A DNA stretch of 64,000 bases from Neptuniibacter caesariensis (GTDB lineage Bacteria; Pseudomonadota; Gammaproteobacteria; Pseudomonadales; Balneatricaceae). The DNA lies in assembly GCF_000153345.1 (NCBI RefSeq), contig NZ_CH724127.1:239761-303760 (forward strand). Reading direction: 5' to 3'. Below, piece after piece: positions 1 to 9,229 of the stretch. Within the stretch, counting starts at the first letter, position 1. Every line of letters begins with the position of its first letter. The notes below the pieces were generated by a model. It had not been told where the DNA came from and did not search any database. It saw nothing but the letters and a program-made list of their open reading frames with translations. The translations under genes and the position numbers were made by a program.

Positions 1-23
1 CAGAAGAGGTAGAAACACCATGA
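1..23 (+). CDS. 3' end of an upstream gene, probably mksE or mksF (partial)
   Basis: The frame from base 3 reads a short acidic tail (EEVETP) and stops at TGA 21-23, which overlaps the ATG of the next gene in an ATGA arrangement. Translational coupling of this kind is usual between subunits of one complex, so the upstream gene is probably the MksE or MksF partner of the SMC protein that follows. Only about seven codons are visible, so the identity is an inference from position. Confidence 0.45.
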
Positions 24-3000
24 AGCAGCTAAACCGAATTATTCTGGTTAACTGGTATGTATTGGGTGCAGTAGAGATCCCGATTAAGGGTAACGTAGCG
101 GTTGTTGGCCCAAATGGTTCAGGTAAGTCATCACTACTGGATGCGATCCAGACTGTGCTTATGGGCGGCAACAAGCGTCATCTGAGCTTCAACGCATCGG
201 CAGGTGAGAAGTCAGAACGAAGCTTACGTACATACTGCCTTGGCTTTCTGGATGATGATGGTAAGAAGAATACAGCCCGTCACGACTCTCTCTGTTATCT
301 GGCGCTGAGCTTTTTTGATACCGAAACAGCGAAAGAAACCACCGTCGGCGTAGCGATCAGTGCATCAACGGCATCAGCTGATGAAGATGTATTGGGACGC
401 TTTATCCTTCCTGACTTTTCGGTCTCGCTAGATGACTTTACAGAGAAGAAAGGTGAAGGGCGTTTACCTAAATCCTGGGATTCAGTACGTGCTCATCTTC
501 TGAAGCAGTGTCCTGAAATGATCATCGAAAAACGCTCGAGCCGTTTTGTGAAAGAGATGGTATCTCACCTGAGTTACGATCCTGAGATGCCGAACGACGA
601 TGAAAAATTCGTCAAGAACTTCAAAAACGCCCTGAAGTTTGTACCGATCGATAGCCCAACTCGCTTTATTCGTGAGTTTGTTTTGGATGAGAACATTGTC
701 CATGTGGGTGCTTTCCGTAAATCGCTGGATGAATATCGCGCGATGGAGACCAAAACCCGTGAAGTGGCTGATCGAATTGGTGAGTTGGAAAAGGTTCAGG
801 AGCTATGTAATGGCATTCAGCGCAACGTTAAGAATGCCGCTGAATATGAATGGGTTGTCCATGAGACTCGTTTTGAAAATGCTGACCTGAAAAAGGAAGA
901 TGCAGCAGAGCGTTTGGATGACAACCGTGAGAAAGAGGAACAGTTGCAAAAGGATCTGGGTAACAAGAGCGAAGAGCTTAACCAGATTATGCAGAACCTT
1001 GCTGATGCCCGTGCCGAGCTGAATACTTCAGATTCTGCCCATAAGGTGAAAGCACTTGAGTCCTCCATCACGGCTAAGACCCATGAAGTGAATGTGGTTA
1101 AAGAGCGTATTCAGGGTGTATATAACCTGATGCGCACCACGGTAGGGTTTGCTGAGAATAGCGAGCTACTGCCTGAAAAATTCCGTCCAGTCGTTGAGCA
1201 GTGTGTTCAGCAGTGGCGCTCGGGTCAGGATATGATGGCTGATCTGTGGCCTCATTCGCCGGTTGAAGTCGATAACGTTCTGGAAAACCTAAAGCTTCAG
1301 GTTGAAGGTGTGCGCCGCGATGTGGCGCGCCGTTATGAGCATTCGGTTATTCGCATCAATGAGTTGCGCTCCGAAATTCAGAATCAGAAGAGTGCGGTCG
1401 AAGCGCTTAAGCAGGGGCATGCACCTGTGCGCCGAAACACCCGTGAGCTGATGGAACTGCTACAGGGTTATGGAATTGAATCGACACCTATCTGTGAATT
1501 GGCCGATATCAATGATGATAAATGGCGTATAGCGATTGAGTCCTTCCTTGGAGCTCGTCGTGAAGCGTTGATTGTTGACCCTGATCGGGTGAAAGAGGCA
1601 ATCACCTTGTATCGTCGTAAAGGTCGCCACCTGAAAGGTTGCCGTATCGTCAATACCACTAAATCAGGTGATTGGTTAAATCGATATAAAGCGGGTTCAC
1701 TGGCGCACTTTATTGATACCGATAACGACCATGCCCGCGCTTATATGAATCGAGCATTGGGCGGAGTGATGGCGGTTGAAACAGAAACCGAACTGCTGCG
1801 CCACGAGCGTGCTTTGACCTATGACTGCATGTTGCAGACTGAAGGGTCTACCACTGCGATCAATGAACTTCAGCCAATTATGGGTATTCGACGTCGTTCA
1901 GATCAAGCTGCCCTGCAAGGTAAGCAGGTTGATCAAATGGTGACAGAGTTTACCGAGCTAGGTCGTAGTCATGAATCCTTAGAAAAACTGCGTGATGCAT
2001 TGATTACCCTTAACAACGGTTTAGATAATGTAAATGAGCGTGTGTTTGACCTGGTTAATCAGCGTGAGCAGTTAGCCACTGAGATCGATGGTCAGCGTCA
2101 GGCGATTACTGACCTGCGTAACCAGGACGATACAGGCGTGCAGCAGCGAATCAGTGATCTGGTTACTGAGCAAAAAGAAGCTGAACAGATGCAGCGTACT
2201 CTGATGGACAAGCTGCAAAAAATTCGCACCTCGATTATCAAAGATACTGCATCCTTGGAAGTGTTCGATCAGGAGCTTGAAGAACACTCTAATGCACGTA
2301 GCCAGTGTGAAGAGAAGGTCGCGTTTGATGCTCAGTCAGCACAGGAAAAACGTGATTATCTCGATGAAACTTGTTCTGGTGAGTTGGAGAGAATTATCTT
2401 CGAAGCCGCTAAAAAAGCGCAATCGGAACTCTCCCTCCACGAGAAGAAGAAAAACGCTGTTCGTGATGGCGTTGCGCAATACAAAGCTAAGTACCATGGC
2501 GGTGGTTTAAGCCATCAGCAGCTTGACAAGATCAGCCCGGATTCAAGCCATGAAGAGTTGTCTGCATTTGTTGATGAAACGGTCCAGGCACTGAAAGATT
2601 CTGAGCTGGCAAATTACAGTCAGAAAGCTGAAAGGGCCCGTTTGGAGGCTGAAACTGCGTTCCGGTCTGACTTTGTGGCTCATCTGAATGATCAGATCAA
2701 TAAGATCAAAGATATGATCCGCGAACTGAATCAGCATCTTAAAGGGCGTCCGTTCCATAAAGAGATGTATAGTTTCGAGATGACGCCAAACCCAGAACTG
2801 AAAGATATTCTGGAATTGGTTGAGGCCTATACACAGATGGATTCAGCCAATGTCGGTTCTCTGTTTGACCTTAAGTTCGACAGCGATAAACCGCATAAAG
2901 ATGCCTTGGCTAAGATCCACGAAGTGCTTAAAGATGAAGGCGAAAGTAGCCTGCTTCAGGATTACCGAAACTTCTACAACTTCGAATTGGTGGTTAAAGA

Positions 3001-3472
3001 TCTGCAGGGTAACCGTAAGACAACCCTGACGCAGCGTATTAAAACCGGTTCAGGTGGTGAGCATCAGGTTCCATTCTATGTGGCGATTGCTGCGGCTCAG
3101 GGGGCAACGTACCGACTCAGAGAAGGTAACGATGGCCAACCAATCGGTGGTATGAGTTTGTCGGTATTTGATGAAGCATTTAACAAACTGGATTCGGAAA
3201 ATACTGTTACGTCCCTGGGCTTTATGAGCGATCTGGGGTTACAAACTATCATTGCTGCCCCGGATGAAAAGTATTCATTGCTGAGTTCATGCATGGATAC
3301 CATCATCAATGTTTGTCGTGATGGACGTGTGGTCGATCTGGACGTTGAATTCCCAACCTTGCAGGGGCGTGAGTTACTTAATTCTGACAATCCATTGAAA
3401 ATGATGGCGGCTTTAGAAGCTGATGAAGCAGAAAATAGTGCTGAGGAAAGCTTTGAAGTTGAGCCAGCTTAG
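20..3472 (+). CDS. mksB: MksB/JetC-like SMC ATPase of a MukBEF-related condensin
   Basis: This 1150-residue protein has the head-coil-head layout of SMC/MukB-like ATPases. A Walker A motif (GPNGSGKSS, about residues 30-38) lies at the N-terminus, and long charged coiled coils fill the middle around a hinge-like segment near residues 480-620. Near the C-terminus are a signature-like SGGEHQ and a Walker B-like VFDEAFNKLD. Family knowledge places such proteins in MksBEF condensins, which extrude DNA loops for chromosome segregation, and in the related Wadjet (JetABCD) plasmid defence system. The ATG at 20 has AGAGG ten bases upstream and overlaps the stop of the previous gene. No TOPRIM nuclease (MksG/JetD) follows: the next gene is unrelated and on the other strand. 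That favours the housekeeping MksBEF role, although a nuclease gene upstream of the window cannot be excluded. Confidence 0.82.
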   Translation: MKQLNRIILVNWYVLGAVEIPIKGNVAVVGPNGSGKSSLLDAIQTVLMGGNKRHLSFNASAGEKSERSLRTYCLGFLDDDGKKNTARHDSLCYLALSFFDTETAKETTVGVAISASTASADEDVLGRFILPDFSVSLDDFTEKKGEGRLPKSWDSVRAHLLKQCPEMIIEKRSSRFVKEMVSHLSYDPEMPNDDEKFVKNFKNALKFVPIDSPTRFIREFVLDENIVHVGAFRKSLDEYRAMETKTREVADRIGELEKVQELCNGIQRNVKNAAEYEWVVHETRFENADLKKEDAAERLDDNREKEEQLQKDLGNKSEELNQIMQNLADARAELNTSDSAHKVKALESSITAKTHEVNVVKERIQGVYNLMRTTVGFAENSELLPEKFRPVVEQCVQQWRSGQDMMADLWPHSPVEVDNVLENLKLQVEGVRRDVARRYEHSVIRINELRSEIQNQKSAVEALKQGHAPVRRNTRELMELLQGYGIESTPICELADINDDKWRIAIESFLGARREALIVDPDRVKEAITLYRRKGRHLKGCRIVNTTKSGDWLNRYKAGSLAHFIDTDNDHARAYMNRALGGVMAVETETELLRHERALTYDCMLQTEGSTTAINELQPIMGIRRRSDQAALQGKQVDQMVTEFTELGRSHESLEKLRDALITLNNGLDNVNERVFDLVNQREQLATEIDGQRQAITDLRNQDDTGVQQRISDLVTEQKEAEQMQRTLMDKLQKIRTSIIKDTASLEVFDQELEEHSNARSQCEEKVAFDAQSAQEKRDYLDETCSGELERIIFEAAKKAQSELSLHEKKKNAVRDGVAQYKAKYHGGGLSHQQLDKISPDSSHEELSAFVDETVQALKDSELANYSQKAERARLEAETAFRSDFVAHLNDQINKIKDMIRELNQHLKGRPFHKEMYSFEMTPNPELKDILELVEAYTQMDSANVGSLFDLKFDSDKPHKDALAKIHEVLKDEGESSLLQDYRNFYNFELVVKDLQGNRKTTLTQRIKTGSGGEHQVPFYVAIAAAQGATYRLREGNDGQPIGGMSLSVFDEAFNKLDSENTVTSLGFMSDLGLQTIIAAPDEKYSLLSSCMDTIINVCRDGRVVDLDVEFPTLQGRELLNSDNPLKMMAALEADEAENSAEESFEVEPA

Positions 3473-3499
3473 TCTGATTTCAGCAGTGAGCTAACATCA

Positions 3500-3526
3500 A
3501 GGCCGGTGCATTGCATCGGCCTTTTT
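3500..3526 (+). terminator. Rho-independent terminator after mksB
   Basis: A ten-pair stem (AGGCCGGTGC against GCATCGGCCT, one G-T pair) closes a three-base loop and is followed by a run of T. It lies 28 bases past the mksB stop and ends that operon. Confidence 0.85.
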
Positions 3527-3548
3527 AGTTTGTTGTCAGGCTGGTATG

Positions 3549-4238
3549 TTAACTGGCGCTTTTCTTCAGGCGCGGTTTTGGCCAGTCGAGTTCGGGGATC
3601 AGGCTTATGAAAGGTTGCTTGCCGCGGAAAATATGCAGTCTGCCATCAATTTTCTGGCCTATACATTGCTCAACAGGGTCTAGCAGAATCAGAATAATCT
3701 CCGAGCTATCAGGGGCTTCCAGTCCAGCATAAGGGGAGGCTCCTTGCAGAAGTTTCTTCTCATTACGTAAATCTTTATATTGGCCGTGAGTGATCATCTG
3801 AGCAAGATGATAGGCACTCCAGATATCCGGCACAGCCATTAATGGCTCCAATAACCCGAGTGAGCCAGGTGCTACCAGGCAACGCTCGCGACTGAAATAT
3901 TTACGGACTGACAGATCTGTATGGGCTTTGAGTAATGAGTTGTCACGTACGTTACTACTGAAGTCCATCTCTTCCAGGCCCTGGATAATATGCTGGATAT
4001 TCCAGTTGCAGCTTTTTATCAAACGCCAGACGGGCTCCATCGAACTTCGAGAACCAAGGCTGTATTTAACAGCATCATGAACGAGCGAATGATTAGGAAG
4101 TAGCGTTATTTTAAGGAATGTTGATTGAAAATCTATCAGGCACTCGGGGGCTTCCACAAAGCAATAAGGCGCTTCGCGGCGGCAGAAATCTAACCATTGC
4201 TCCCGTGTCGAAAGCTTATTGAGTACCGGTATAACCAA
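3549..4238 (-). CDS. Hypothetical cytoplasmic protein
   Basis: This 229-residue protein runs opposite to its neighbours. I do not recognise a family. It has no signal peptide and no membrane span, is mixed alpha/beta in character, and ends in a basic tail (PRLKKSAS). The longest frame begins with TTG at 4238, with AGG about eight bases before it; there is no good in-frame ATG until residue 67 (MEPVW), so a TTG start is the better choice. Low repetitiveness and a full-length open frame support a real gene. Its position between mksB and the DUF3422 operon gives no clear functional hint. Confidence 0.6.
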   Translation of the reverse strand: MVIPVLNKLSTREQWLDFCRREAPYCFVEAPECLIDFQSTFLKITLLPNHSLVHDAVKYSLGSRSSMEPVWRLIKSCNWNIQHIIQGLEEMDFSSNVRDNSLLKAHTDLSVRKYFSRERCLVAPGSLGLLEPLMAVPDIWSAYHLAQMITHGQYKDLRNEKKLLQGASPYAGLEAPDSSEIILILLDPVEQCIGQKIDGRLHIFRGKQPFISLIPELDWPKPRLKKSAS

Positions 4239-4410
4239 ACAAAAACCTGATTTTGCAGTTCATCTGAATCCACCAAGAGTAGTAAGCTAAAAATCTTAAC
4301 TATCAGAGTGTAAACTCAACTCTTTACCCCTGTTGGTATCTGAAGCAGCTGTTATTATGACAGCTCAGCTGTTTCGCCAGCGAGTATATCTAAAGCTAAG
4401 GATAAGAACC

Positions 4411-4776
4411 ATGAAGTTGCTGAATCGATCGGCATTTGTTGTGTTACCAAAACAGCCATTTGCTGAGTGGACAAATGGACTTGATGTTGAGGCCGATGGA
4501 TTACACCAGTCGTTAACCCTGGAAGAGCATCGCCGGGAAGGAACGGTTTATCTGATAGATGAAGTCGATAACGAAGCGGAATTTCAGCAAGCCCTGGAAA
4601 GTAACTGGCAGAAGATCTTCATCAATGAACTTTCAGCCTGGGATGAATTAGGAGATTTCTGGCCCCTTGAGTTAAGCCTTTCGTTGTTTCAGCAATGGTT
4701 TGATGTATATCCACAGGTTATGGCGTTGGACCTGAGCCAGCAACCCTTGTTGATGGCTTCTTTGGAAGAACAGTAG
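4411..4776 (+). CDS. Conserved hypothetical protein (121 aa)
   Basis: This small acidic soluble protein has no signal peptide or membrane span. Similar short proteins starting MKLLNRSAFVVLPKQPF are common in pseudomonads and relatives, but I know no function for them. The frame is open further upstream (TTG at 4333), but the ATG at 4411 is preferred because AAGGATAAG lies just before it and the extra N-terminus looks non-coding. It is followed after 20 bases by the DUF3422 gene and then bolA in one direction, so the three probably form an operon. Confidence 0.7.
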   Translation: MKLLNRSAFVVLPKQPFAEWTNGLDVEADGLHQSLTLEEHRREGTVYLIDEVDNEAEFQQALESNWQKIFINELSAWDELGDFWPLELSLSLFQQWFDVYPQVMALDLSQQPLLMASLEEQ

Positions 4777-4796
4777 TACGGGTATTGGAGAGCTAA

Positions 4797-6149
4797 ATGG
4801 AGCAGATGGTTAATCAACACGGATTGAAAATGCATCCGATGCGGCAGGCGCTATACAGTGAACTGCACTCGCGGCCTTTTCAGGTTATTCCAAGCCCTGC
4901 ACGGATTACGCATATCGCAGTAATGTGTAATGCGGAGCAAAGTGCTCAGCAGTTTGAGCATTTAAAAGAACTGTATAGCTTTTACGGGGTTACGCCACCG
5001 GAAAAAGACGAACTTTGTTACCACGTAGATTTCGATGAACTGCGGGTCCGCCGTGAAAAGCATATGGAGTTTACGACCTATACGTTTATTAACACGGGCA
5101 TTGAGCAGGGGGGCAACCCTTTCGAACAAACCGGGCTGTCTCCATTACCGGAAGGCTGGTTAGCAAAAATACCCGGTACGGTTATTTCGGCATTTCACGT
5201 TGCGGTTGAAGATGCGCGCCAAACAGATGAACTTAATCTGCCTTTAGTTAAACGCTTCTTCGAAGGGATGCGTATGGTGGGTAGTAGTCCGCAGGATGGT
5301 GATGCCAGAGTCTGGACAACCTTTCAGATGCATAGTGATGGATTTGGCCGCTTCCTTATCTACAACAAGCAGATGAGTGATAGCCAGTTGGGGCGTCTTA
5401 CGCAGCGACTCATGGAGATTGAAACCTATCGTCTGATGGCACTGTTATCGTTACCTACAGCGCGTGAGATTAACCCAACCCTGGGTGATATGGATCAGAA
5501 ACTGGCCGATATTACCGACCATCTAGCACATGGTTCTGATATTAATGAGCAGCAATTATTGGCTAAGCTGACGGATATGGCTTCCTGGGTTGAAGATTGC
5601 CGAGCGCGGGCTACCTTCCGGTTCAGCGCGACCTATGCTTACCATGACCTGGTGATTACTCGACTGGAAGAACTACGTGAAGATGAGGTCTCCGGACACC
5701 TGACTATTACCGAGTTCATGACGCGCCGATTGACACCTGCGGTGAAGACCTGTCGAGCAACCAGTAACCGTCTAGAAGACCTGTCACGACGGATTGATCG
5801 GGTGGCTGACATGATGCGAACCCGAGTTGAGCTTTCGATTCAGTCACAAAACCAGGAACTGCTTGCTTCAATGGATCAGCGTTCGCAGATTCAGTTAATG
5901 ATGCAGCATACGGTCGAAGGCCTGTCGGTTGCAGCAATTAGTTACTACACTATTGGTTTGATAAAGTACCTGTTGGAAGCGGCTTACAATTCGGGTGTGG
6001 ATCTGAACAAAGATCTGCTTCTGGGTATATCGGTTCCGATAGTAATTGGTCTGGTCGCGTTCCTGACACGTAAAATACATAAGCGTTTTCTGAAGATGGC
6101 AACTGATCAGTCCAAGAAAAATGACCCTGAAAGTAAAGGAAAGAGATGA
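4797..6149 (+). CDS. DUF3422 family membrane-anchored protein
   Basis: This 450-residue protein matches the DUF3422 family. The N-terminus carries a conserved HPMRQALYSELHSRPF-type segment at about residues 12-27. A long soluble region containing a helical, coiled-coil-like stretch follows, and two hydrophobic segments lie near residues 375-395 and 405-425. The basic C-terminal tail suggests an inner-membrane protein with a large cytoplasmic domain. The biochemical role of the family is unknown. TGGAGAG lies upstream of the ATG at 4797. The stop overlaps the ATG of bolA (ATGA), so the two are probably translationally coupled. Confidence 0.8.
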   Translation: MEQMVNQHGLKMHPMRQALYSELHSRPFQVIPSPARITHIAVMCNAEQSAQQFEHLKELYSFYGVTPPEKDELCYHVDFDELRVRREKHMEFTTYTFINTGIEQGGNPFEQTGLSPLPEGWLAKIPGTVISAFHVAVEDARQTDELNLPLVKRFFEGMRMVGSSPQDGDARVWTTFQMHSDGFGRFLIYNKQMSDSQLGRLTQRLMEIETYRLMALLSLPTAREINPTLGDMDQKLADITDHLAHGSDINEQQLLAKLTDMASWVEDCRARATFRFSATYAYHDLVITRLEELREDEVSGHLTITEFMTRRLTPAVKTCRATSNRLEDLSRRIDRVADMMRTRVELSIQSQNQELLASMDQRSQIQLMMQHTVEGLSVAAISYYTIGLIKYLLEAAYNSGVDLNKDLLLGISVPIVIGLVAFLTRKIHKRFLKMATDQSKKNDPESKGKR

Positions 6150-6463
6150 GTATTGAAGCTGTAATTCGTAATCGTTTGGAAGATGGCCTGAGTATCGAGC
6201 ATCTGGTGATAGAGAACGAAAGCCATATGCATTCAGGTCCGGCTAATGATTCCCACTTCAAACTGACCGTAGTATCCGACGACTTTAAAGGGAAACGCCT
6301 GGTCCAGCGACATCAGCAGATTTATGGGTTGATGTCGGATCGCATGAATAACCCGATTCATGCACTGGCGATGCATCTGTTCACACTAGATGAGTGGAAT
6401 GAAAAAGGCCGAACTGTTATGCCTTCACCCACTTGCCTAGGTGGTTCAAAGGCAGATAAGTAA
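6146..6463 (+). CDS. bolA: BolA family protein
   Basis: This 105-residue protein has the single BolA/KH-like fold. The visible signature is HLVIENESHMHSGP followed by HFKLTVVSDDF and the helix containing LVQRHQQIYGLM. BolA proteins act with monothiol glutaredoxins in iron-sulfur cluster trafficking, and in E. coli BolA also influences cell shape and biofilm genes. Length and sequence favour BolA over IbaG. The gene overlaps the DUF3422 stop by four bases and is the last gene of the operon, being followed by a terminator. Confidence 0.88.
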   Translation: MSIEAVIRNRLEDGLSIEHLVIENESHMHSGPANDSHFKLTVVSDDFKGKRLVQRHQQIYGLMSDRMNNPIHALAMHLFTLDEWNEKGRTVMPSPTCLGGSKADK

Positions 6464-6470
6464 ATTTTAA

Positions 6471-6497
6471 AAGCGTCCTGTTTGGGCGCTTTTTTAA
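6471..6497 (+). terminator. Rho-independent terminator after bolA
   Basis: The eight-pair stem AAGCGTCC/GGGCGCTT has a five-base loop and is followed by a T-run. It starts eight bases past the bolA stop. Confidence 0.82.
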
Positions 6498-6506
6498 TGC
6501 ATATTT

Positions 6507-6524
6507 ACAGACCGATCGGTCTGT
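6507..6524. promoter_or_regulatory. Perfect 18-bp palindrome, possible TetR-type operator
   Basis: ACAGACCGATCGGTCTGT is a perfect inverted repeat without a spacer. It sits in the gap before the PAS chemoreceptor gene, 113 bases from its start. GACCGATCGGTC-like palindromes are typical of TetR-family operators. No TetR gene is present in the window, so the regulator is unknown. Confidence 0.5.
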
Positions 6525-6637
6525 GTAACTTGTTGAATTATAGGGATTATTTTTCTTTTATTCTCATGGATATCACTTTATATTCGGGTAACCGAAAATA
6601 AAAAATAAACGCCAATGCTGTGTAGTAAGAGGCTGCT

Positions 6638-8194
6638 ATGAAGAATAACCAGCCGGTTAATAATACCGAAAGAACATTTAGCAACGACACCCCTCTGATT
6701 TCCACCACGGACCTTAAAGGTCAGATCACTTTTGTTAATGATGCCTTCGTTGAGGTTTCAGGATTTACTCGTGAAGAGCTAATCGGCAAGCCACATAATG
6801 TTGTTCGCCATCCCGATGTGCCACCTGCTGTCTTTGGTGATCTCTGGGAGAAAATGAAAGCGAATAAGCCCTGGATAGGGATCGTAAAAAACCGCTGTAA
6901 AGATGGGTCTTTCTATTGGGTAAATGCTTACTCAACTCCGATCGTCGAAAATGGCCAGACTATTGGTTACCAATCGGTACGAACGGTGCCAACTAAAGGG
7001 CAGGTTGAGCGAGCAGAGCGTGTCTACGGGCGTATCAATAGTGGACGACCACGACTGTCTGTACATGACCTGTCTGTACAGGCACGAACACTGATTCTGT
7101 TGCTTTGCGTATGTTCTATACCCATGCTTGCTGGTTGGCTATCGGGTTGGGATTCACTGGTTATGATGGGAACAGCCGGCTTATCTTTTTTGATCTCGGC
7201 TGGGGTTAGCTTCCGCTTATTAGCACCACTTAAATTCCTACAGGCCAGAGCAAAACGTTCTTTGGATTCGCCTGTGTTGGAAGAGATGTATGCGAATGCT
7301 GTGTGTGACGTGGGTTCTATCTATTTGGAAACCATGTTGGACCATGCGCGTATGGTTTCTGCAAATGCCCGAGTGAGTTACTCAGCGCAGGATCTGAACC
7401 GACAGGGTGATGATACGATCGGGATTGCCAGACAGGCAAACAGCGCAATCGAGCAGCAAGGGCGTGATATTGAAAATGTTTCTGAGCGCATCAAAGAGCT
7501 TTCGTTTGCCATTCAGGAAGTAGCGCAGCATGCGAGAACGACTTCGGAAGAAACTCAGGTTGCTTCGGATATCGCTAATCAGGGACATTCAGTCGTTGGT
7601 GGAACAATCGATGCTATTAATAGTCTTGCAGCAGATGTTGAGCGGGCCGCGCAGCAGATTGAAAGTTTACGTCAGGCAACCGAAGAGATTGCTACGAAAA
7701 CCTCAGTGATTACTGAAATAGCGGACCAAACTAACCTTCTGGCGTTGAATGCGGCTATTGAGGCCGCGCGTGCTGGTGAGCAAGGGCGCGGCTTTGCGGT
7801 TGTTGCTGATGAAGTACGAGAGTTGGCGAAGCGAACTCAGCTGTCCACAAAAGAGATCGATGACACCATAGCCGAGTTGCAGACTGAGGCAACACAGGCA
7901 ATGAATATGATGGAAACCAGCCAAAGTGCTGCGCGTGGTTGTGTGGATAAAGCAGGTGATGCGGGCGAAGCTTTGCAGAATATTCTTTCGAGTGTAGGAA
8001 GTATCGATGATATGAGCACATTAATTGCCAGTGCGTCCTCTCAGCAGAGCGCCGCTGCAGAGGAGTTAATGAACAATATGACCTCGATACAAGAATCAGC
8101 GCAAATAGCGCAATTAGCTGCACAGGCTACAGAACGTTCATCCGTGGAGCTTGCTGAAACCTCGAAAGTCATTGTTCAGAGTGTGGCGGTTTAA
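6638..8194 (+). CDS. PAS-domain methyl-accepting chemotaxis protein (Aer-like)
   Basis: This 518-residue chemoreceptor has a cytoplasmic PAS domain at about residues 15-120 ([21 protein letters not shown], then the [13 protein letters not shown] strand), as in Aer-type redox or oxygen sensors that bind FAD or heme. A pair of hydrophobic segments at about 145-195 anchors it in the membrane. The C-terminal half is the methyl-accepting signalling hairpin, with the conserved tip [22 protein letters not shown] near residues 370-395, which binds CheW and CheA. There is no periplasmic sensing domain, so the stimulus is probably intracellular. RBS-like AAGAGG precedes the ATG. It is a single-gene unit; no che genes are nearby. 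Confidence 0.9.
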   Translation: MKNNQPVNNTERTFSNDTPLISTTDLKGQITFVNDAFVEVSGFTREELIGKPHNVVRHPDVPPAVFGDLWEKMKANKPWIGIVKNRCKDGSFYWVNAYSTPIVENGQTIGYQSVRTVPTKGQVERAERVYGRINSGRPRLSVHDLSVQARTLILLLCVCSIPMLAGWLSGWDSLVMMGTAGLSFLISAGVSFRLLAPLKFLQARAKRSLDSPVLEEMYANAVCDVGSIYLETMLDHARMVSANARVSYSAQDLNRQGDDTIGIARQANSAIEQQGRDIENVSERIKELSFAIQEVAQHARTTSEETQVASDIANQGHSVVGGTIDAINSLAADVERAAQQIESLRQATEEIATKTSVITEIADQTNLLALNAAIEAARAGEQGRGFAVVADEVRELAKRTQLSTKEIDDTIAELQTEATQAMNMMETSQSAARGCVDKAGDAGEALQNILSSVGSIDDMSTLIASASSQQSAAAEELMNNMTSIQESAQIAQLAAQATERSSVELAETSKVIVQSVAV

Positions 8195-8209
8195 CGATTT
8201 TTCAGAGGA

Positions 8210-8234
8210 GCTAGTGGCAGTTCTAGCCACTAGC
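8210..8234. terminator. Perfect 9-bp inverted repeat between convergent genes
   Basis: GCTAGTGGC and GCCACTAGC flank a seven-base loop and overlap the ogt stop codon. The repeat lies between the convergent chemoreceptor and ogt genes and could end both transcripts. There is no T-run on either side, so the terminator call is tentative. Confidence 0.45.
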
Positions 8235-8697
8235 CTTCTGTTGCCTTTCCCTCAAGTGCTAATAAATAGCTTTTATTTTCCATCCCTCCGGCGTATCCGG
8301 TCAGGCTTCCGTTACTCCCCAATACCCTGTGGCAGGGAATGATAATTGGAATGGGGTTGCGGTTATTGGCCAGCCCAATGGCCCGGGCTGCTTTAGGATT
8401 TCCTATGCGTCGTGCGATTTCACCGTAACTTGCTGTGTTCCCGTAGGGGATTTCTTGTAGTTTCATCCAGACCGACTTTTGAAACTCTGTGCCTTTGGGG
8501 GCCAACGGGACATCAAACTTTACCCGTTGACCTGCGAAGTATTCACCCAGTTCCCGGATACACTGATTGATAAGATGGTTATCTATAAGTTCCGGGACCG
8601 TTTCACTGTCTTTTAGGAAGTGGATGGAGCTAATTGCAGAGTCATCGGCCTTGATCAGCAATGATCCCAGTGCTGTATTCATGATGGCAGCATACAT
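8230..8697 (-). CDS. ogt: Methylated-DNA--[protein]-cysteine S-methyltransferase
   Basis: This 155-residue protein is an O6-alkylguanine DNA alkyltransferase. It carries the suicidal acceptor cysteine in the IPCHRV motif, preceded by the asparagine hinge (LANNRNPIPIIIPCHRV) and followed by GSLTGYAGG. It repairs O6-methylguanine by moving the alkyl group to its own cysteine. Length and lack of an Ada N-terminal domain identify it as the Ogt type. GGGAGGTG lies just before its ATG on the minus strand. It stands alone, convergent with the chemoreceptor gene. Confidence 0.9.
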   Translation of the reverse strand: MYAAIMNTALGSLLIKADDSAISSIHFLKDSETVPELIDNHLINQCIRELGEYFAGQRVKFDVPLAPKGTEFQKSVWMKLQEIPYGNTASYGEIARRIGNPKAARAIGLANNRNPIPIIIPCHRVLGSNGSLTGYAGGMENKSYLLALEGKATEG

Positions 8698-8834
8698 AAA
8701 TCACCTCCCGAATATTGATAAAGACACTTTATTCATAGTTTGGATTCAGTATTGATACCCGTCAATGCTTTCCTCTGATAACAGGAGGAGACTGAACTCA
8801 GAGAGTTAAGAAAGCATAATTAAGGGGAACACAA

Positions 8835-9071
8835 ATGATTAATGAGCATCATGATTTGATTCACGAATTTCCTGAGCACCGTGAACGTATACATGAACTG
8901 AAGATGGAAGATGCTCGCTTCGCCCGCTTGTTCGATGAGTACCATAAGGTCACAAAATCTGTGGAAAAAATGGAAGCAGAGGTGGAAGCTGTTTCTACTC
9001 AGGTAGAGGAAGAGGCAAAGTATAAGCGCCTTAAACTGAAGGATGAACTGTACGCTATGCTTCAAGCATAA
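8835..9071 (+). CDS. YdcH family (DUF465) small protein
   Basis: This 78-residue, highly charged helical protein fits the YdcH/DUF465 family in length and pattern (HDLIHEFPEHRERIHELK, then FARLFDEYH). It probably forms a short coiled coil. No biochemical role is established for the family. AAGGGGA lies about eight bases before the ATG, and a strong terminator follows directly, so it is transcribed as a single gene. Confidence 0.85.
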   Translation: MINEHHDLIHEFPEHRERIHELKMEDARFARLFDEYHKVTKSVEKMEAEVEAVSTQVEEEAKYKRLKLKDELYAMLQA

Positions 9072-9091
9072 AACCAGATACAAGTTCGATT

Positions 9092-9117
9092 AAGCCCGCT
9101 CTCTAGCGGGCTTTTTT
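9092..9117 (+). terminator. Rho-independent terminator after the YdcH-like gene
   Basis: The nine-pair perfect stem AAGCCCGCT/AGCGGGCTT with a four-base loop is followed by TTTT. Confidence 0.9.
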
Positions 9118-9162
9118 ATTTCTATTTTGCTGCTGATCGTAGTGGGCTTTAGTTTCGTATAT

Positions 9163-9181
9163 GATAATGATAATAGTTAAT
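9163..9181. promoter_or_regulatory. Fur-box-like sequence
   Basis: GATAATGATAATAGTTAAT agrees with the E. coli Fur consensus (GATAATGATAATCATTATC) at 15 of 19 positions by eye, including the full first 12. It lies about 50 bases before the ABC exporter start, in promoter position. Iron control of the operon is an inference. Confidence 0.5.
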
Positions 9182-9229
9182 AAATAATCGAAACCCCTGT
9201 TTATAAGTTGGCTCAGTAAGGGATTGAAA

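Noticed and set aside
20..4238. Complete Wadjet defence system
   Set aside because: Only the SMC subunit is inside the window; no JetD TOPRIM protein is visible and the next gene is unrelated.
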